A DNA stretch of 64,000 bases, taken from Methylophilus medardensis (lineage in GTDB: Bacteria; Pseudomonadota; Gammaproteobacteria; Burkholderiales; Methylophilaceae). The position numbers and the translations under genes are program-made. The stretch's first letter is position 1; each line of letters opens with the position of its first letter. Below are positions 35,204 through 44,765 of this stretch, piece by piece. Below the pieces are notes generated by a model, which saw only the letters and a list, made by a program, of their open reading frames with translations, was not told the DNA's origin and ran no database searches. Location: assembly GCF_006363915.1 (NCBI RefSeq), contig NZ_CP040946.1; one strand, 5' to 3'.

Positions 35204-36463
35204 ATGCACTTATCCGACCTCAAACATCTCCCCGTGACCGAACTGGTCGAAATGGCCATTGCGAATGACATTGAAAATGCCAGCCGCATGCGCAAGCAAG
35301 ATCTCATCTTTGCCATCTTAAAAAACAAGGCCAAAAAAGGCGACAGCATTTTTGGTGATGGCACGCTGGAGGTTCTCCCTGACGGGTTTGGCTTTTTGCG
35401 CTCGCCAGATACTTCTTATTTGGCTGGTCCGGATGATATTTACGTTTCGCCATCGCAAATCCGCCGCTTCAACCTGCACACGGGTGACAGTATTCAAGGC
35501 GAAATCCGCACGCCTAAGGATGGTGAGCGCTATTTTGCGCTGGTAAAAGTCGACAGTGTGAATAATGAAGCGCCTGAAAACACCAAGCACAAAATTCTGT
35601 TTGAAAACCTGACGCCACTGTTTCCGACCGTGCCATTAAAGCTAGAACGGGATATTCGCGGTGAAGAAAACATTACCAGTCGCGTCATCGACATGATCGC
35701 CCCGATTGGTAAAGGCCAACGTGCATTGCTGGTCGCGAGCCCAAAAAGCGGTAAAACCGTGATGTTGCAAAACATCGCGCACGCGATTACAGCCAACCAT
35801 CCTGACTGTATTATGATCGTGCTACTAATTGACGAACGTCCAGAAGAAGTCACCGAGATGACACGCTCGGTGCGCGGCGAAGTGGTGGCCTCGACCTTTG
35901 ATGAACCAGCCACACGCCACGTGCAAGTGGCAGAAATGGTGCTTGAAAAAGCCAAACGTTTAATTGAGCACAAAAAAGATGTGGTCATTTTGCTGGACTC
36001 GATTACCCGTCTGGCACGTGCTTACAACACCGTGATCCCATCATCAGGCAAGGTGCTAACCGGTGGTGTCGACGCTAACGCGCTACAAAAGCCTAAGCGT
36101 TTCTTTGGTGCTGCGCGTAACGTAGAAGAAGGCGGTTCACTGACCATCATCGCGACCGCACTGGTAGATACTGGGTCACGTATGGATGATGTGATTTACG
36201 AGGAGTTTAAGGGCACGGGCAACATGGAAATCCACTTGGATAGACGCATGGCCGAAAAACGTACCTATCCTGCGATCAACGTCAACAAATCCGGTACACG
36301 CCGCGAAGAATTACTGCTGGACAAAGATGTACTACAAAAAATCTGGGTATTGCGTAAACTGCTCTATCCGATGGATGACCTTGAGGCGATGGAGTTCTTG
36401 CTGGACAAAATCAAGGCGACCAAGAGCAACAATGACTTCTTTGACAGTATGCGTCGCGGCTAA
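35204..36463 (+). CDS. rho: Transcription termination factor Rho
   Basis: A hexameric RNA helicase that ends transcription. The 419-residue protein is the standard length without an inserted domain. Order: N-terminal helical domain beginning MHLSDLKHLPVTELV; the RNA-binding cold-shock-like domain with LPDGFGFLRSPDTSYLAGPDDIYVS-type sequence (about residues 55-125); and the ATPase domain with P-loop ASPKSGKTVML (about 175-185), LLIDERPEEVTEM and VILLDSITRLARAYN. It lies 80 bp after trxA, beyond a terminator. Confidence 0.98.
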   Translation: MHLSDLKHLPVTELVEMAIANDIENASRMRKQDLIFAILKNKAKKGDSIFGDGTLEVLPDGFGFLRSPDTSYLAGPDDIYVSPSQIRRFNLHTGDSIQGEIRTPKDGERYFALVKVDSVNNEAPENTKHKILFENLTPLFPTVPLKLERDIRGEENITSRVIDMIAPIGKGQRALLVASPKSGKTVMLQNIAHAITANHPDCIMIVLLIDERPEEVTEMTRSVRGEVVASTFDEPATRHVQVAEMVLEKAKRLIEHKKDVVILLDSITRLARAYNTVIPSSGKVLTGGVDANALQKPKRFFGAARNVEEGGSLTIIATALVDTGSRMDDVIYEEFKGTGNMEIHLDRRMAEKRTYPAINVNKSGTRREELLLDKDVLQKIWVLRKLLYPMDDLEAMEFLLDKIKATKSNNDFFDSMRRG

Positions 36464-36566
36464 TGTGGTCGTTGATACAATTATTTTTCACTTTGCGCTT
36501 GATAAAAGCATTAAATTCATACATAATCGCGCGTTTACTGCAACTGCTTAAGATTAGAGAGAAAGC

Positions 36567-36767
36567 ATGAAAGCTGACATCCACCCAAATTATCCGGAAA
36601 TTAACGTCACATGTAGTTGTGGCAACAAGTTCCAAACTCGTTCTACCAGCGGCAAAGACTTCAACATTGAAGTTTGTTCACAATGCCACCCTTTCTACAC
36701 TGGTAAACAGAAGATTGTTGATACCGCCGGTCGCGTTGAGAAATTCCGCCAAAAATACGGCATGTAA
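36567..36767 (+). CDS. rpmE: 50S ribosomal protein L31
   Basis: A 66-residue large-subunit protein. Four cysteines (two in CSCG near residue 16, two in CSQCH near 37-40) mark the zinc-binding C+ form, which serves as a zinc reserve in other bacteria. The start MKADIHPNYPEI is typical. A purine-rich AGAGAGAAAG precedes the ATG. A strong terminator follows. Confidence 0.97.
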   Translation: MKADIHPNYPEINVTCSCGNKFQTRSTSGKDFNIEVCSQCHPFYTGKQKIVDTAGRVEKFRQKYGM

Positions 36768-36787
36768 TGTCGAAAAAGTTGGGCAAG

Positions 36788-36817
36788 AAAGGCAGCATAG
36801 CTGCCTTTTTCGTTTTT
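36788..36817 (+). terminator. rpmE terminator
   Basis: AAAGGCAGC (36788-36796), loop ATA, GCTGCCTTT and a further T-run. It begins about 20 bp after the rpmE stop. Confidence 0.85.
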
Positions 36818-36884
36818 AATTGTAGCTACTTCAGGGGTAATATCTTACCCAGGCCCTCATTCATTCTGCGACAGACACACCAAC

Positions 36885-38564
36885 ATGCAGTTTTACATTG
36901 ATCACGACTGGCAAGAAAACATGGCGACTCCACGTGCCAAGGTGGGTGAGCGCGCCAAAACCCACCTACTGATTTTCCTTTGCGCCATCTGGCTGTGTGT
37001 AGGGTTAATTGGTCACTCCCCCTGGAAGCCGTTTGAATCGCAATCCATCAGCATCATTCAATCACTGATCGAGCATCCGTTTTTATCCGCAAACAGCTGG
37101 ACGCAAGGCGCTTGGATTGCCCCCGTCTCCGCTGGGCATCCCGCGCTAGAGACGCCGCCTTTATTTTATTGGGTCGCCACCGGTTTTGCCTATGTGCTTT
37201 CGCCGATACTTCCGACCCACGATGCGGCCAGACTGAGTGTCGGATTTTGGATGCTGCTGACCCTCATCATGACGGGCCTGAGTGGTCGGGAACTGTGGAA
37301 TTTAGGCGTCGGTCGACAAACCAATTTTGTATTTATCGGCTGCTTAGGATTGGTCGTCAGCGCACACACCATGATGCCAGCCGTTGCAACATTGAGCGGC
37401 ATTACCATGGCTTTTTACGCATTGGCGCTAGTGATGCGCAAACCTTTGCGCGCCATGTGGTTGCTGAGTGGCGGGCTGTTGATTGCCTTTTTGGCCGGCG
37501 GCGTCATGCCCATGCTAATCATTGTGTTATCCGTCATTAGCCTGTTATTACTACCGGCAATCCGCCAGCAGCATCCCACCTATCGAGCGATGTTAGCAGG
37601 TATCATGCTCGCAATACCCGGCATTCTGCTGTGGAGCTGGTGTTGTCAACAGTGGGCGCCCGCGCTATGGCAAGGATGGTGGCAAGCGCAATGGCAGTTC
37701 CAACTGCCTGGCAATCATGCTTACTTCGTCAGAACACTTGCTTGGTACGCATGGCCTGCGTTGCCATTTGCCATGTGGGGCGTTTGGCGCTTCAGGCAGA
37801 CAGTGCTGCACACCTATCGCTTCCAACTCGCATTGATTTTTTTCAGCATTGCTTTTGTATTGATTGGCTTTTCGAGTGATCGCAGTGAAGTGGCCGCATT
37901 GCCTTTATTGGTGCCACTGACTGTTCTCGCCGCCGGCAGTATTGAGACGCTTAAACGTGGAGCAGCTGGGGCTTTAAACTGGTTCGGTTTAATCCTGTTT
38001 GGTATTTTAATCGCCATGGCTTGGCTTGGCTGGTGGGCGATGTTGAACGGCTCTCCGCTCAAACTGTATCAGCGCTTGAGTTATCTATCCGGTCTGCAAA
38101 CGATCCCATTTAACCTGCTCTATGGCGCTATTGCCGTCGCGGTCACCCTGATTTGGTTATCTATCGTTTTACGTGCCAAACACTCCAACCGCTCCAGCGC
38201 GACAAACTGGGCGATCGGCATGACCTGCGCTTGGACGGTATTTATGAGTTTGTGGCTGCCGATGATTGAAGCCGCACGCACTTATCAGCCGTTATTTGAG
38301 GATTTGCGCAAACACTTGCCAGCTCATTACAACTGCATTCATACCCAAAACATCGGCGCGTCGCAGGAGGATTTACTCCACTACCATGCCGGCATCAGGC
38401 TGAAGGATCACGAGCCAGCCAAAGCGACGCAATGCGATTTGTTTCTAATTGAAGATCAGCCAGGCAAACGCCACGTCTTACCTGGGGAAGATTGGCGAGT
38501 CATCTGGGAAGGTCAGCAAACGCGGCAGAATCGGGAATCTTTTAGACTGCTACAACGCCATTGA
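36885..38564 (+). CDS. GT-C membrane glycosyltransferase (ArnT/PMT-like)
   Basis: A 559-residue polytopic membrane protein with about 11-12 hydrophobic helices and a C-terminal soluble part (about residues 470-559). Size, topology and the early loop containing ETPPLFYW place it in the GT39/GT83 family that uses lipid-linked sugars, like ArnT, which modifies lipid A. The usual acidic pair after the first helix (typically D-E in ArnT) is here F-E in HSPWKPFESQ, so the donor or acceptor may differ. The start could also be the ATG 16 codons downstream (MATPRAKV). It ends exactly where the convergent fdsD gene ends. Confidence 0.75.
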   Translation: MQFYIDHDWQENMATPRAKVGERAKTHLLIFLCAIWLCVGLIGHSPWKPFESQSISIIQSLIEHPFLSANSWTQGAWIAPVSAGHPALETPPLFYWVATGFAYVLSPILPTHDAARLSVGFWMLLTLIMTGLSGRELWNLGVGRQTNFVFIGCLGLVVSAHTMMPAVATLSGITMAFYALALVMRKPLRAMWLLSGGLLIAFLAGGVMPMLIIVLSVISLLLLPAIRQQHPTYRAMLAGIMLAIPGILLWSWCCQQWAPALWQGWWQAQWQFQLPGNHAYFVRTLAWYAWPALPFAMWGVWRFRQTVLHTYRFQLALIFFSIAFVLIGFSSDRSEVAALPLLVPLTVLAAGSIETLKRGAAGALNWFGLILFGILIAMAWLGWWAMLNGSPLKLYQRLSYLSGLQTIPFNLLYGAIAVAVTLIWLSIVLRAKHSNRSSATNWAIGMTCAWTVFMSLWLPMIEAARTYQPLFEDLRKHLPAHYNCIHTQNIGASQEDLLHYHAGIRLKDHEPAKATQCDLFLIEDQPGKRHVLPGEDWRVIWEGQQTRQNRESFRLLQRH

Positions 38565-38783
38565 TTAATGCTTGAGGTGCTGCTCAATGGCAGCAATCAC
38601 GCGCGGATGCAAACCCTGACCCTGCTGTTGCTGCACATGCACCACCAGTGATTCAATCATGACCGAGTTCCAGAATTTTTTCAAATGGCTGGCAATATCG
38701 AGTTTGGCTTCCTCGACGTTTGGATTCGCCTCAAAAAAATCCCCAATCTGATTGGCCATTTTAATTAGTTTATCGACTTCCAT
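38565..38783 (-). CDS. fdsD: NAD-dependent formate dehydrogenase delta subunit
   Basis: A 72-residue helical protein starting MEVDKLIKMANQIGDFFEANP, the recognisable FdsD pattern, with HLKKFWNSVMIE in the middle. FdsD is needed for assembly or stability of the soluble molybdenum formate dehydrogenase in relatives such as Rhodobacter capsulatus. It is the last gene of the fds operon, 6 bp after fdhD. Confidence 0.9.
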   Translation of the reverse strand: MEVDKLIKMANQIGDFFEANPNVEEAKLDIASHLKKFWNSVMIESLVVHVQQQQGQGLHPRVIAAIEQHLKH

Positions 38784-38789
38784 ACACCT

Positions 38790-39713
38790 TCACTCTTTCT
38801 TGTAAGACTCGTGACTATCACCTGGCGCGAGCCCGCCGCTGTACACCACGCATTGCGTTGACTTGGCAAAGCCAACCAGCAAACAGCGATACTGACGAGC
38901 CAACTGCACAGCCAAAGCGGTTGGCGCAGACAGTGCGATCAGCGCGCTTCCGCCACAGATTGCGACTTTTTGCACCATTTCATAACTGGCACGACTGGTG
39001 GTCAGCACCCAATGCTGCCGCCAAAATGTCGAGAAATCATACCGCTGCCGCAACAGACTACCGATCAATTTATCGAGTGCGTTATGCCGACCCACATCTT
39101 CACGCACACATAAGACTTGCCCCTGCTGGTCGACGATCGCCGTCGCATGGGTGGCACCGGTTAATTGCTGCAGGGGCTGCTGCGCACGCAGACCCGACAA
39201 TGCCATTTCAATTGCTTTTAGAGAGACTGCCACGCCAGGCTCCTCCGCTGGCTTGAGTGGTTTAAACACTTGCTGCAACCGTTCAGCACCGCATAATCCA
39301 CAGCCGGTGCGGCCGGTTAAGTTGCGACGTTGGGCTTTCAACGCTGCAAACTGTTCCGCTGCCAAGGAAATATGCAATTCAATGCCTTGCAATTGTCCAT
39401 CGGCATGAAACAAAGCTTGGCTATCTACGCCATAAATTTGCCCACGCGCAGAAATAATGCCCTCGGTGAATGAAAAGCCGTAAGCAAAGTCTTCAAGGTC
39501 AGCCGGCGTGGCCAGCATCACGACATGCGAAATCCCATTGTAGACCAGCGCAATCGGCACTTCTTGCGCCACTGCATCATCCACATCGTTAGGCGCTGCA
39601 TCTTGCCAGCGGGCAACCGTCAGCCTAGTGACGGCCTGCTGCGCATCCATGGGTGCCCACTCGCTGCTGTCGGACACCACACACACATCGGCGTCACCCA
39701 AATCCGCTACCAT
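38790..39713 (-). CDS. fdhD: Formate dehydrogenase sulfurtransferase FdhD (FdsC)
   Basis: Transfers sulfur to the bis-molybdopterin cofactor and helps insert it into the formate dehydrogenase alpha subunit. The 307-residue protein has the family motif GRTGCGLCGAERL with the CxxC pair (about residues 134-146), DFAYGFSFTEGII near 75, and REDVGRHNALDKLIG near 215. The ATG at 39713 overlaps the fdsA stop by one base (TGATG). In this operon type the same protein is called FdsC. Confidence 0.93.
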   Translation of the reverse strand: MVADLGDADVCVVSDSSEWAPMDAQQAVTRLTVARWQDAAPNDVDDAVAQEVPIALVYNGISHVVMLATPADLEDFAYGFSFTEGIISARGQIYGVDSQALFHADGQLQGIELHISLAAEQFAALKAQRRNLTGRTGCGLCGAERLQQVFKPLKPAEEPGVAVSLKAIEMALSGLRAQQPLQQLTGATHATAIVDQQGQVLCVREDVGRHNALDKLIGSLLRQRYDFSTFWRQHWVLTTSRASYEMVQKVAICGGSALIALSAPTALAVQLARQYRCLLVGFAKSTQCVVYSGGLAPGDSHESYKKE

Positions 39714-42634
39714 CAAGAAGCAACCGTGCTCGGGTCCATGCCGGACAACTCCACTTGCGTGTCACTAAATGAACGATATTGCTTTTGCCAATCCGACAAT
39801 TGATTCACTTTTGACACTTGCACCGCAGTCACTTTGTACTCGGGGCAATTGGTCGCCCAATCTGAGTTATCGGTCGTAATCACATTCGCGCCAGACTCCG
39901 GATGATGGAACGTGGTATAGACCACGCCAGGCTGTACCCGGTCGGTAATTTTAGCGCGTAATACGGTTTGACCCGCGCGGCTGGATATGCCGACCCAATC
40001 ACCGTCGACCAGACCGCGGTCTTCCGCATCGTGCGGATGGATCTCGATCAGGTCTTCGTGGTGCCATGCCACATTTTGAGTGCGTCGTGTCTGCGCGCCA
40101 ACGTTGTACTGGGACAAAATACGGCCAGTGGTCAGAATGAGTGGGAATTTCTGATTCACGCGCTCTGTGGTCGGCACATACTGCGTGATAAAGAACTTAC
40201 CTTTGCCACGCACAAAACCATCCACGTGCATGGTTGGCGTGCCCTGCGGCGCTTCATCGTTACAAGGCCACTGGATACTCCCCAGCTCGTCGAGTTTTTT
40301 GAAGCTGACACCGGAGAACGTCGGCGTCAATGCCGCGATTTCATCCATAATTTCGCTAGCATGCGCATACTGCATTGGGTATCCCAGCGCTGCCGAGAAT
40401 TTAGCCGTGATCTCCCAATCTTCTAAACCAGCCTCTTGAGGACCCTCTTCACGCAGGCCGTTTTTGGGCGTCATCACTCTGCGCACAGGCGAGATTCGGC
40501 GCTCCGCATTGGTAAATGTCCCGCTCTTCTCAAGGAAAGAGGCCCCAGGGAAAAACACATGCGCAAATTTGGCTGTTTCGTTCAAGAACAAGTCTTGCAC
40601 AATCACGCACTCCATACTTTCAAGTGCATGCGTCACATGTTGCGTATCTGGGTCTGACTGTGCGATATCCTCACCGACACAATACAAAGCCTTAAAGCTG
40701 CCTTCAGTGGCGAGGTCTAACATGTTGGGGATACGTAAGCCGGGGTCTGCACTCAGTGGCACCCCCCACGCTTGCTCAAACTGGGCACGCGTCACATCAT
40801 CAGACACATGGCGATAGCCAGGGAACTCATGTGGCATAGAGCCCATATCGCATGAGCCTTGCACGTTATTTTGACCACGCAGCGGGTTTATCCCCACACC
40901 CTCACGCCCGACATTGCCGGTGGCCATGGCCAGATTGGCAATCCCCATTACGGCGGTAGAGCCTTGGCTATGTTCAGTGACCCCGAGGCCATAATAAATG
41001 GCGGCATTGCCACCGGTTGCATACAGGCGTGCCGCGGCACGCACCTCTGCTGCTGGCACGCCTAAGGCTTCTTCGAGCGCTTCGGGTGAGTTTTCAGCTT
41101 TCGCTGCGAAATCTCGCCACGCCACAAACGAATCCCATTCGCATCGTTCTTGCACAAATGCTTCTTGCACCAAGCCCTCAGTCACAATCACATGCGAGAT
41201 CGCAGACACCATGGCGACATTGGTACCAGGACGCAATTTTAAGTGGTAATCCGCACGCAGATGCGGCGAATTGGCTACCAGATCAATCTCACGTGGATCA
41301 ACCACAATCAGTTTCGCGCCTTCGCGCAAGCGACGTTTCATGATGGAGCCAAAGACAGGGTGACCATCCGTTGGGTTAGCCCCCATGACAAAAATCACAT
41401 CAGACTTCATCACTGAGTCAAAGGTCTGCGTGCCCGCCGACTCACCAATCGTTTGCTTCAAGCCATAGCCAGTCGGGCTATGGCAGACACGGGCACAAGT
41501 GTCGACGTTGTTCACACCGAACACCGCACGCACCAATTTTTGTGTCACATAAACTTCTTCGTTGGTGCAACGGCTAGAAGTGATGCCGCCCACGGCTTCT
41601 TTACCGTATTGCTGTTGAATACGTAAGATCTCAGCGGCGGCGTAGTTAAATGCTTCATCCCAGCCGACTTTTTGCCAAGGATCGTGAATGCTTTTGCGAA
41701 TCATCGGCGTTGTGATGCGATCCGCATGGGTAGCATAACCCCAGGCAAAACGGCCTTTGACACAGCTATGACCGTGATTGGCGCCACCTTCTTTGCTGGG
41801 CGTCATGCGCACCACTTGCTCGCCTTTCATTTCCGCATCAAAGCTACACCCTACGCCGCAATACGCGCAGGTCGTGGTTACTTTATGCTCAGGGGTCCCC
41901 GCCTCAATCACGGTTTTTTCCATTAAAGTGGCGGTGGGGCAAGCTTGCACGCAGGCACCGCAAGAAACACATTCAGAGTCTAGAAAGTCTTTACCGCCTG
42001 CCGACACCTTGCTGTCAAAACCACGGCCTTGAATCGTCAATGCAAACGTGCCTTGGGTCTCTTCACATGCCCGCACACAACGTGAGCAGACGATACATTT
42101 AGAAGCATCAAAGGTGAAATAAGGGTTGGATTCATCTTTGGTTTGCCCAAGGTGGTTTTCGCCTTCGTAGCCATAGCGAACCTCCCGCAGACCAACCGCC
42201 CCTGCCATGTCTTGTAACTCGCAATCGCCATTTGCGCTGCAAGTCAGACAATCTAATGGGTGGTCTGAGATATACAATTCCATCACGCCGCGGCGAACAT
42301 CCGCCAGTTTTGGCGTTTGCGTTTTCACTTTTAGTCCGGGCGCCACGGGGGTAGTGCATGACGCGGGATATCCTCTGCGCCCTTCAATTTCAACCAGACA
42401 CAAACGGCAAGAACCAAAAGGCTCTAATGAGTCAGTCGCACACAGCTTGGGCACGGTCACCCCGCCTAGCTGCGCCGCATGCATGATCGAAGTGCCTTCA
42501 GGCACCGTGACCTCCACGCCATCAATATTAAGTGTTACCAAAGTGGTACTGTCCGACTTTGGCGTACCGTAATCCTTTTCGGGATCATATTTGGGTGTCT
42601 GTGGTTGCGAAGAGCTGTATTTGATGTCATCCAT
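39713..42634 (-). CDS. fdsA: NAD-dependent formate dehydrogenase alpha subunit (Mo)
   Basis: The catalytic subunit that oxidises formate to CO2 in the cytoplasm. From the ATG at 42634 it has 973 residues, preceded by AAAGGATG as ribosome site. Order: an N-terminal 2Fe-2S domain (FGSCRLCLVEIEG and nearby cysteines), a His-Cys cluster (HPLDCLTCSANGDCELQ), two 4Fe-4S motifs (CIVCSRCVRACEE, CVSCGACVQACP), the Mo-domain cluster (TTCAYCGVGCSFD), and the bis-MGD catalytic domain. The molybdenum-ligating cysteine followed by histidine is in CARVCHSPT, so this is a cysteine, not selenocysteine, enzyme. The cofactor genes moaA-mobA-moeA lie divergently next to the operon. Confidence 0.96.
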   Translation of the reverse strand: MDDIKYSSSQPQTPKYDPEKDYGTPKSDSTTLVTLNIDGVEVTVPEGTSIMHAAQLGGVTVPKLCATDSLEPFGSCRLCLVEIEGRRGYPASCTTPVAPGLKVKTQTPKLADVRRGVMELYISDHPLDCLTCSANGDCELQDMAGAVGLREVRYGYEGENHLGQTKDESNPYFTFDASKCIVCSRCVRACEETQGTFALTIQGRGFDSKVSAGGKDFLDSECVSCGACVQACPTATLMEKTVIEAGTPEHKVTTTCAYCGVGCSFDAEMKGEQVVRMTPSKEGGANHGHSCVKGRFAWGYATHADRITTPMIRKSIHDPWQKVGWDEAFNYAAAEILRIQQQYGKEAVGGITSSRCTNEEVYVTQKLVRAVFGVNNVDTCARVCHSPTGYGLKQTIGESAGTQTFDSVMKSDVIFVMGANPTDGHPVFGSIMKRRLREGAKLIVVDPREIDLVANSPHLRADYHLKLRPGTNVAMVSAISHVIVTEGLVQEAFVQERCEWDSFVAWRDFAAKAENSPEALEEALGVPAAEVRAAARLYATGGNAAIYYGLGVTEHSQGSTAVMGIANLAMATGNVGREGVGINPLRGQNNVQGSCDMGSMPHEFPGYRHVSDDVTRAQFEQAWGVPLSADPGLRIPNMLDLATEGSFKALYCVGEDIAQSDPDTQHVTHALESMECVIVQDLFLNETAKFAHVFFPGASFLEKSGTFTNAERRISPVRRVMTPKNGLREEGPQEAGLEDWEITAKFSAALGYPMQYAHASEIMDEIAALTPTFSGVSFKKLDELGSIQWPCNDEAPQGTPTMHVDGFVRGKGKFFITQYVPTTERVNQKFPLILTTGRILSQYNVGAQTRRTQNVAWHHEDLIEIHPHDAEDRGLVDGDWVGISSRAGQTVLRAKITDRVQPGVVYTTFHHPESGANVITTDNSDWATNCPEYKVTAVQVSKVNQLSDWQKQYRSFSDTQVELSGMDPSTVAS

Positions 42635-42653
42635 CGTGTCATCCTTTGCTGCC

Positions 42654-44219
42654 CTAGGCAGCGGCTTCTTTGTTACTAAGACCAAAATCTTCAGGGAAAT
42701 GATTCAAAGCACTTAATACTGGGTAAGGCGTCATGCCGCCCAGTGCGCACAATGAGCCATTGAGCATGGTGTCGGACAAGTCCCGCAGCAAATGTACATT
42801 TTTTGCATGGTTATTGCCTGCGACAATCTTGTCCATCACCTCGACCCCACGCGTCGAACCAATCCGGCACGGGGTACATTTGCCGCAACTCTCTTCTGCA
42901 CAAAATTCAAAGGCATAACGCGCCATTTTGGCCATGTCGACACTGTCATCAAACGCGACAATGCCACCATGGCCCAGCACTGCCCATATCTTGGCAAAAG
43001 CTTCATAATCCAGCGGCGTATCAAATTGGCTCTCAGGCAGGTAAGCCCCTAAAGGACCGCCTACCTGCACTGCGCGAATCGGACGACCGCTGGCAGAGCC
43101 TCCGCCAAAGTCGTATAACAGCTCACGCAAGGTCGCGCCAAAGGCCAGTTCGACCAGACCCGTTTGTTTTAAATTGCCAGCCAGTTGAATCGGCAAAGTG
43201 CCACGTGAGCGGCCCATGCCATAATCGGCATAGAACTGCGCGCCTTTATCCAAAATAATTGGCACGGTGGCCAGTGAGATCACATTGTTGACGATGGTTG
43301 GTTTACCAAACAAACCTTCAATCGCTGGCAGGGGGGGTTTAAAACGCACCAAGCCACGTTTGCCTTCAAGACTTTCTAATAACGAGGTTTCTTCACCACA
43401 GACGTAGGCGCCAGCCGCGCGCCTAACTTCGAGATGAAACGTATGGCCGGAACCTAGAATGTTTTCACCGAGATAGCCAGCTAAATTCGCTTTTCGGATT
43501 GCTTCATTGAGGGTTTTCTGTGCATGCGGATACTCGCTGCGCAAATAAATATAGCCCTGTGTTGCGCCAACTGCGATCGCCGCAATCGTCATGCCCTCAA
43601 TCAACACGAAGGGATCGTCTTCCATGATCATTCGGTCTGAATAAGTGCCTGAATCGCCTTCATCGGCGTTACAAACCACATACTTTTGTTCGGCGGGCGC
43701 ATTGAGGACGGTGTTCCATTTGATGCCGGTGGGGAATGCCGCGCCACCACGGCCACGCAAGCCTGAGTCAGTGACGACTTTAACGATGTCGGCGCCTGAT
43801 AAGGCAAGCGCTTTGCTTAGCCCCTGATAACCATCATGTGCAAGATAATCTTCGAGCGAGCGCGGGTCAGTGATGCCGACACGGGCAAACGTTAAACGCT
43901 GCTGCTTTTTCAACCAGCTGAGCGCATCGGTAAGCCCTAGGTATAAAGGATGTTGTTGTGCTCGGTCTGACAAGGCATGAATAAAGTCAGCCTCGAATAA
44001 ACTGGCGACATCTTTTGGCTGCACTGGACCAAAAGCGACCCGACCTTGCGTGGTCTCGACCTCAATCAGTGGCTCCAACCAGAATAAGCCGCGTGAGCCA
44101 TTGCGTACCAATTCAATGTCTATCCCGCGCGCTTGGGCTTCTTGCACCACTCTTTGCGCAGTGCGCTCAGCACCCAAGGACAGCGCGGTGGAGTCGATCG
44201 GCACATACACTTTAACCAT
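42654..44219 (-). CDS. fdsB: NAD-dependent formate dehydrogenase beta subunit (FMN)
   Basis: The diaphorase subunit that passes electrons from FdsA to NAD, related to NuoF. From the ATG at 44219 it has 521 residues. An N-terminal thioredoxin-like region is followed by the FMN/NAD module GLRGRGGAAFPTGIKW (about residues 165-180) and CNADEGDSGTYSDR. The 4Fe-4S motif is ESCGKCTPCRIGS with a distal cysteine in GSLCALGG. The start lies inside the end of fdsG (8-bp overlap), so the two are translationally coupled. Confidence 0.95.
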   Translation of the reverse strand: MVKVYVPIDSTALSLGAERTAQRVVQEAQARGIDIELVRNGSRGLFWLEPLIEVETTQGRVAFGPVQPKDVASLFEADFIHALSDRAQQHPLYLGLTDALSWLKKQQRLTFARVGITDPRSLEDYLAHDGYQGLSKALALSGADIVKVVTDSGLRGRGGAAFPTGIKWNTVLNAPAEQKYVVCNADEGDSGTYSDRMIMEDDPFVLIEGMTIAAIAVGATQGYIYLRSEYPHAQKTLNEAIRKANLAGYLGENILGSGHTFHLEVRRAAGAYVCGEETSLLESLEGKRGLVRFKPPLPAIEGLFGKPTIVNNVISLATVPIILDKGAQFYADYGMGRSRGTLPIQLAGNLKQTGLVELAFGATLRELLYDFGGGSASGRPIRAVQVGGPLGAYLPESQFDTPLDYEAFAKIWAVLGHGGIVAFDDSVDMAKMARYAFEFCAEESCGKCTPCRIGSTRGVEVMDKIVAGNNHAKNVHLLRDLSDTMLNGSLCALGGMTPYPVLSALNHFPEDFGLSNKEAAA

Positions 44220-44691
44220 GACACACCTCTGCAATCAACTCAGTAACCTTCTGCGTACTCATGCGACCGTAGACTTCGTCATCAAGCATGACCGCAGGCG
44301 AACACGCACAGTTACCCAAACAATACACCGGTAACAACGTGAGATTGCCATCCGCTGTGGTTTGGTGATAATCCACCCCCAGTGTCGCTTTCAGCGCTGC
44401 CTCCAGTTTTTCTGAACCCATGGCCTGACAAGATTCGGCGCGACACACTTGCAACACATGCTTGCCAACCGGGTGGGTGCGGAAATGATGATAGAAAGTG
44501 ACTACGCCATGCACCTCGGCCACAGAAAGGGCGAGGGCTTTCGCGATCTCAGGATACACCGCTTCGGGCACATAGCCTACATCATCCTGAATGGCGTGCA
44601 GTAAGGGCAAGAGCCCACCTGGCACATGCTGATGTGCTTGAATATGCGACTGTATTTGCGCATGTTGCGCATGACTTAATGTGTTATCCAA
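44212..44691 (-). CDS. fdsG: NAD-dependent formate dehydrogenase gamma subunit (2Fe-2S)
   Basis: A 159-residue NuoE-like protein that carries a 2Fe-2S cluster. Cysteines appear as CRAESCQAMG (about residues 83-92) and CLGNCACSP (about 124-132). LLPLLHAIQDDVGYVP near residue 30 is the family N-terminal hallmark. The start is a TTG at 44691; no ATG occurs upstream of the conserved part, and a GAGGT-type ribosome site lies just before it. First gene of fdsGBA-fdhD-fdsD. Confidence 0.92.
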   Translation of the reverse strand: MDNTLSHAQHAQIQSHIQAHQHVPGGLLPLLHAIQDDVGYVPEAVYPEIAKALALSVAEVHGVVTFYHHFRTHPVGKHVLQVCRAESCQAMGSEKLEAALKATLGVDYHQTTADGNLTLLPVYCLGNCACSPAVMLDDEVYGRMSTQKVTELIAEVCHG

Positions 44692-44710
44692 ACCGACCTC
44701 ACATCTTAAC

Positions 44711-44732
44711 TAGTTACAATTTAGTTACATTC
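44711..44732. promoter_or_regulatory. 11-bp tandem repeat TAGTTACA between fdsG and moaA
   Basis: Two tandem 11-bp units on the plus strand, TAGTTACAATT (44711-44721) and TAGTTACATTC (44722-44732), sharing 9 of 11 bases. They lie 20-41 bp upstream of the fdsG start and about 33 bp upstream of the predicted moaA -35. The same core and period occur in front of xoxF (59176-59197), in the same orientation relative to the minus-strand genes. Confidence 0.55.
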
Positions 44733-44765
44733 TATCACCATCAAATCATATCCTCTATTTATACC

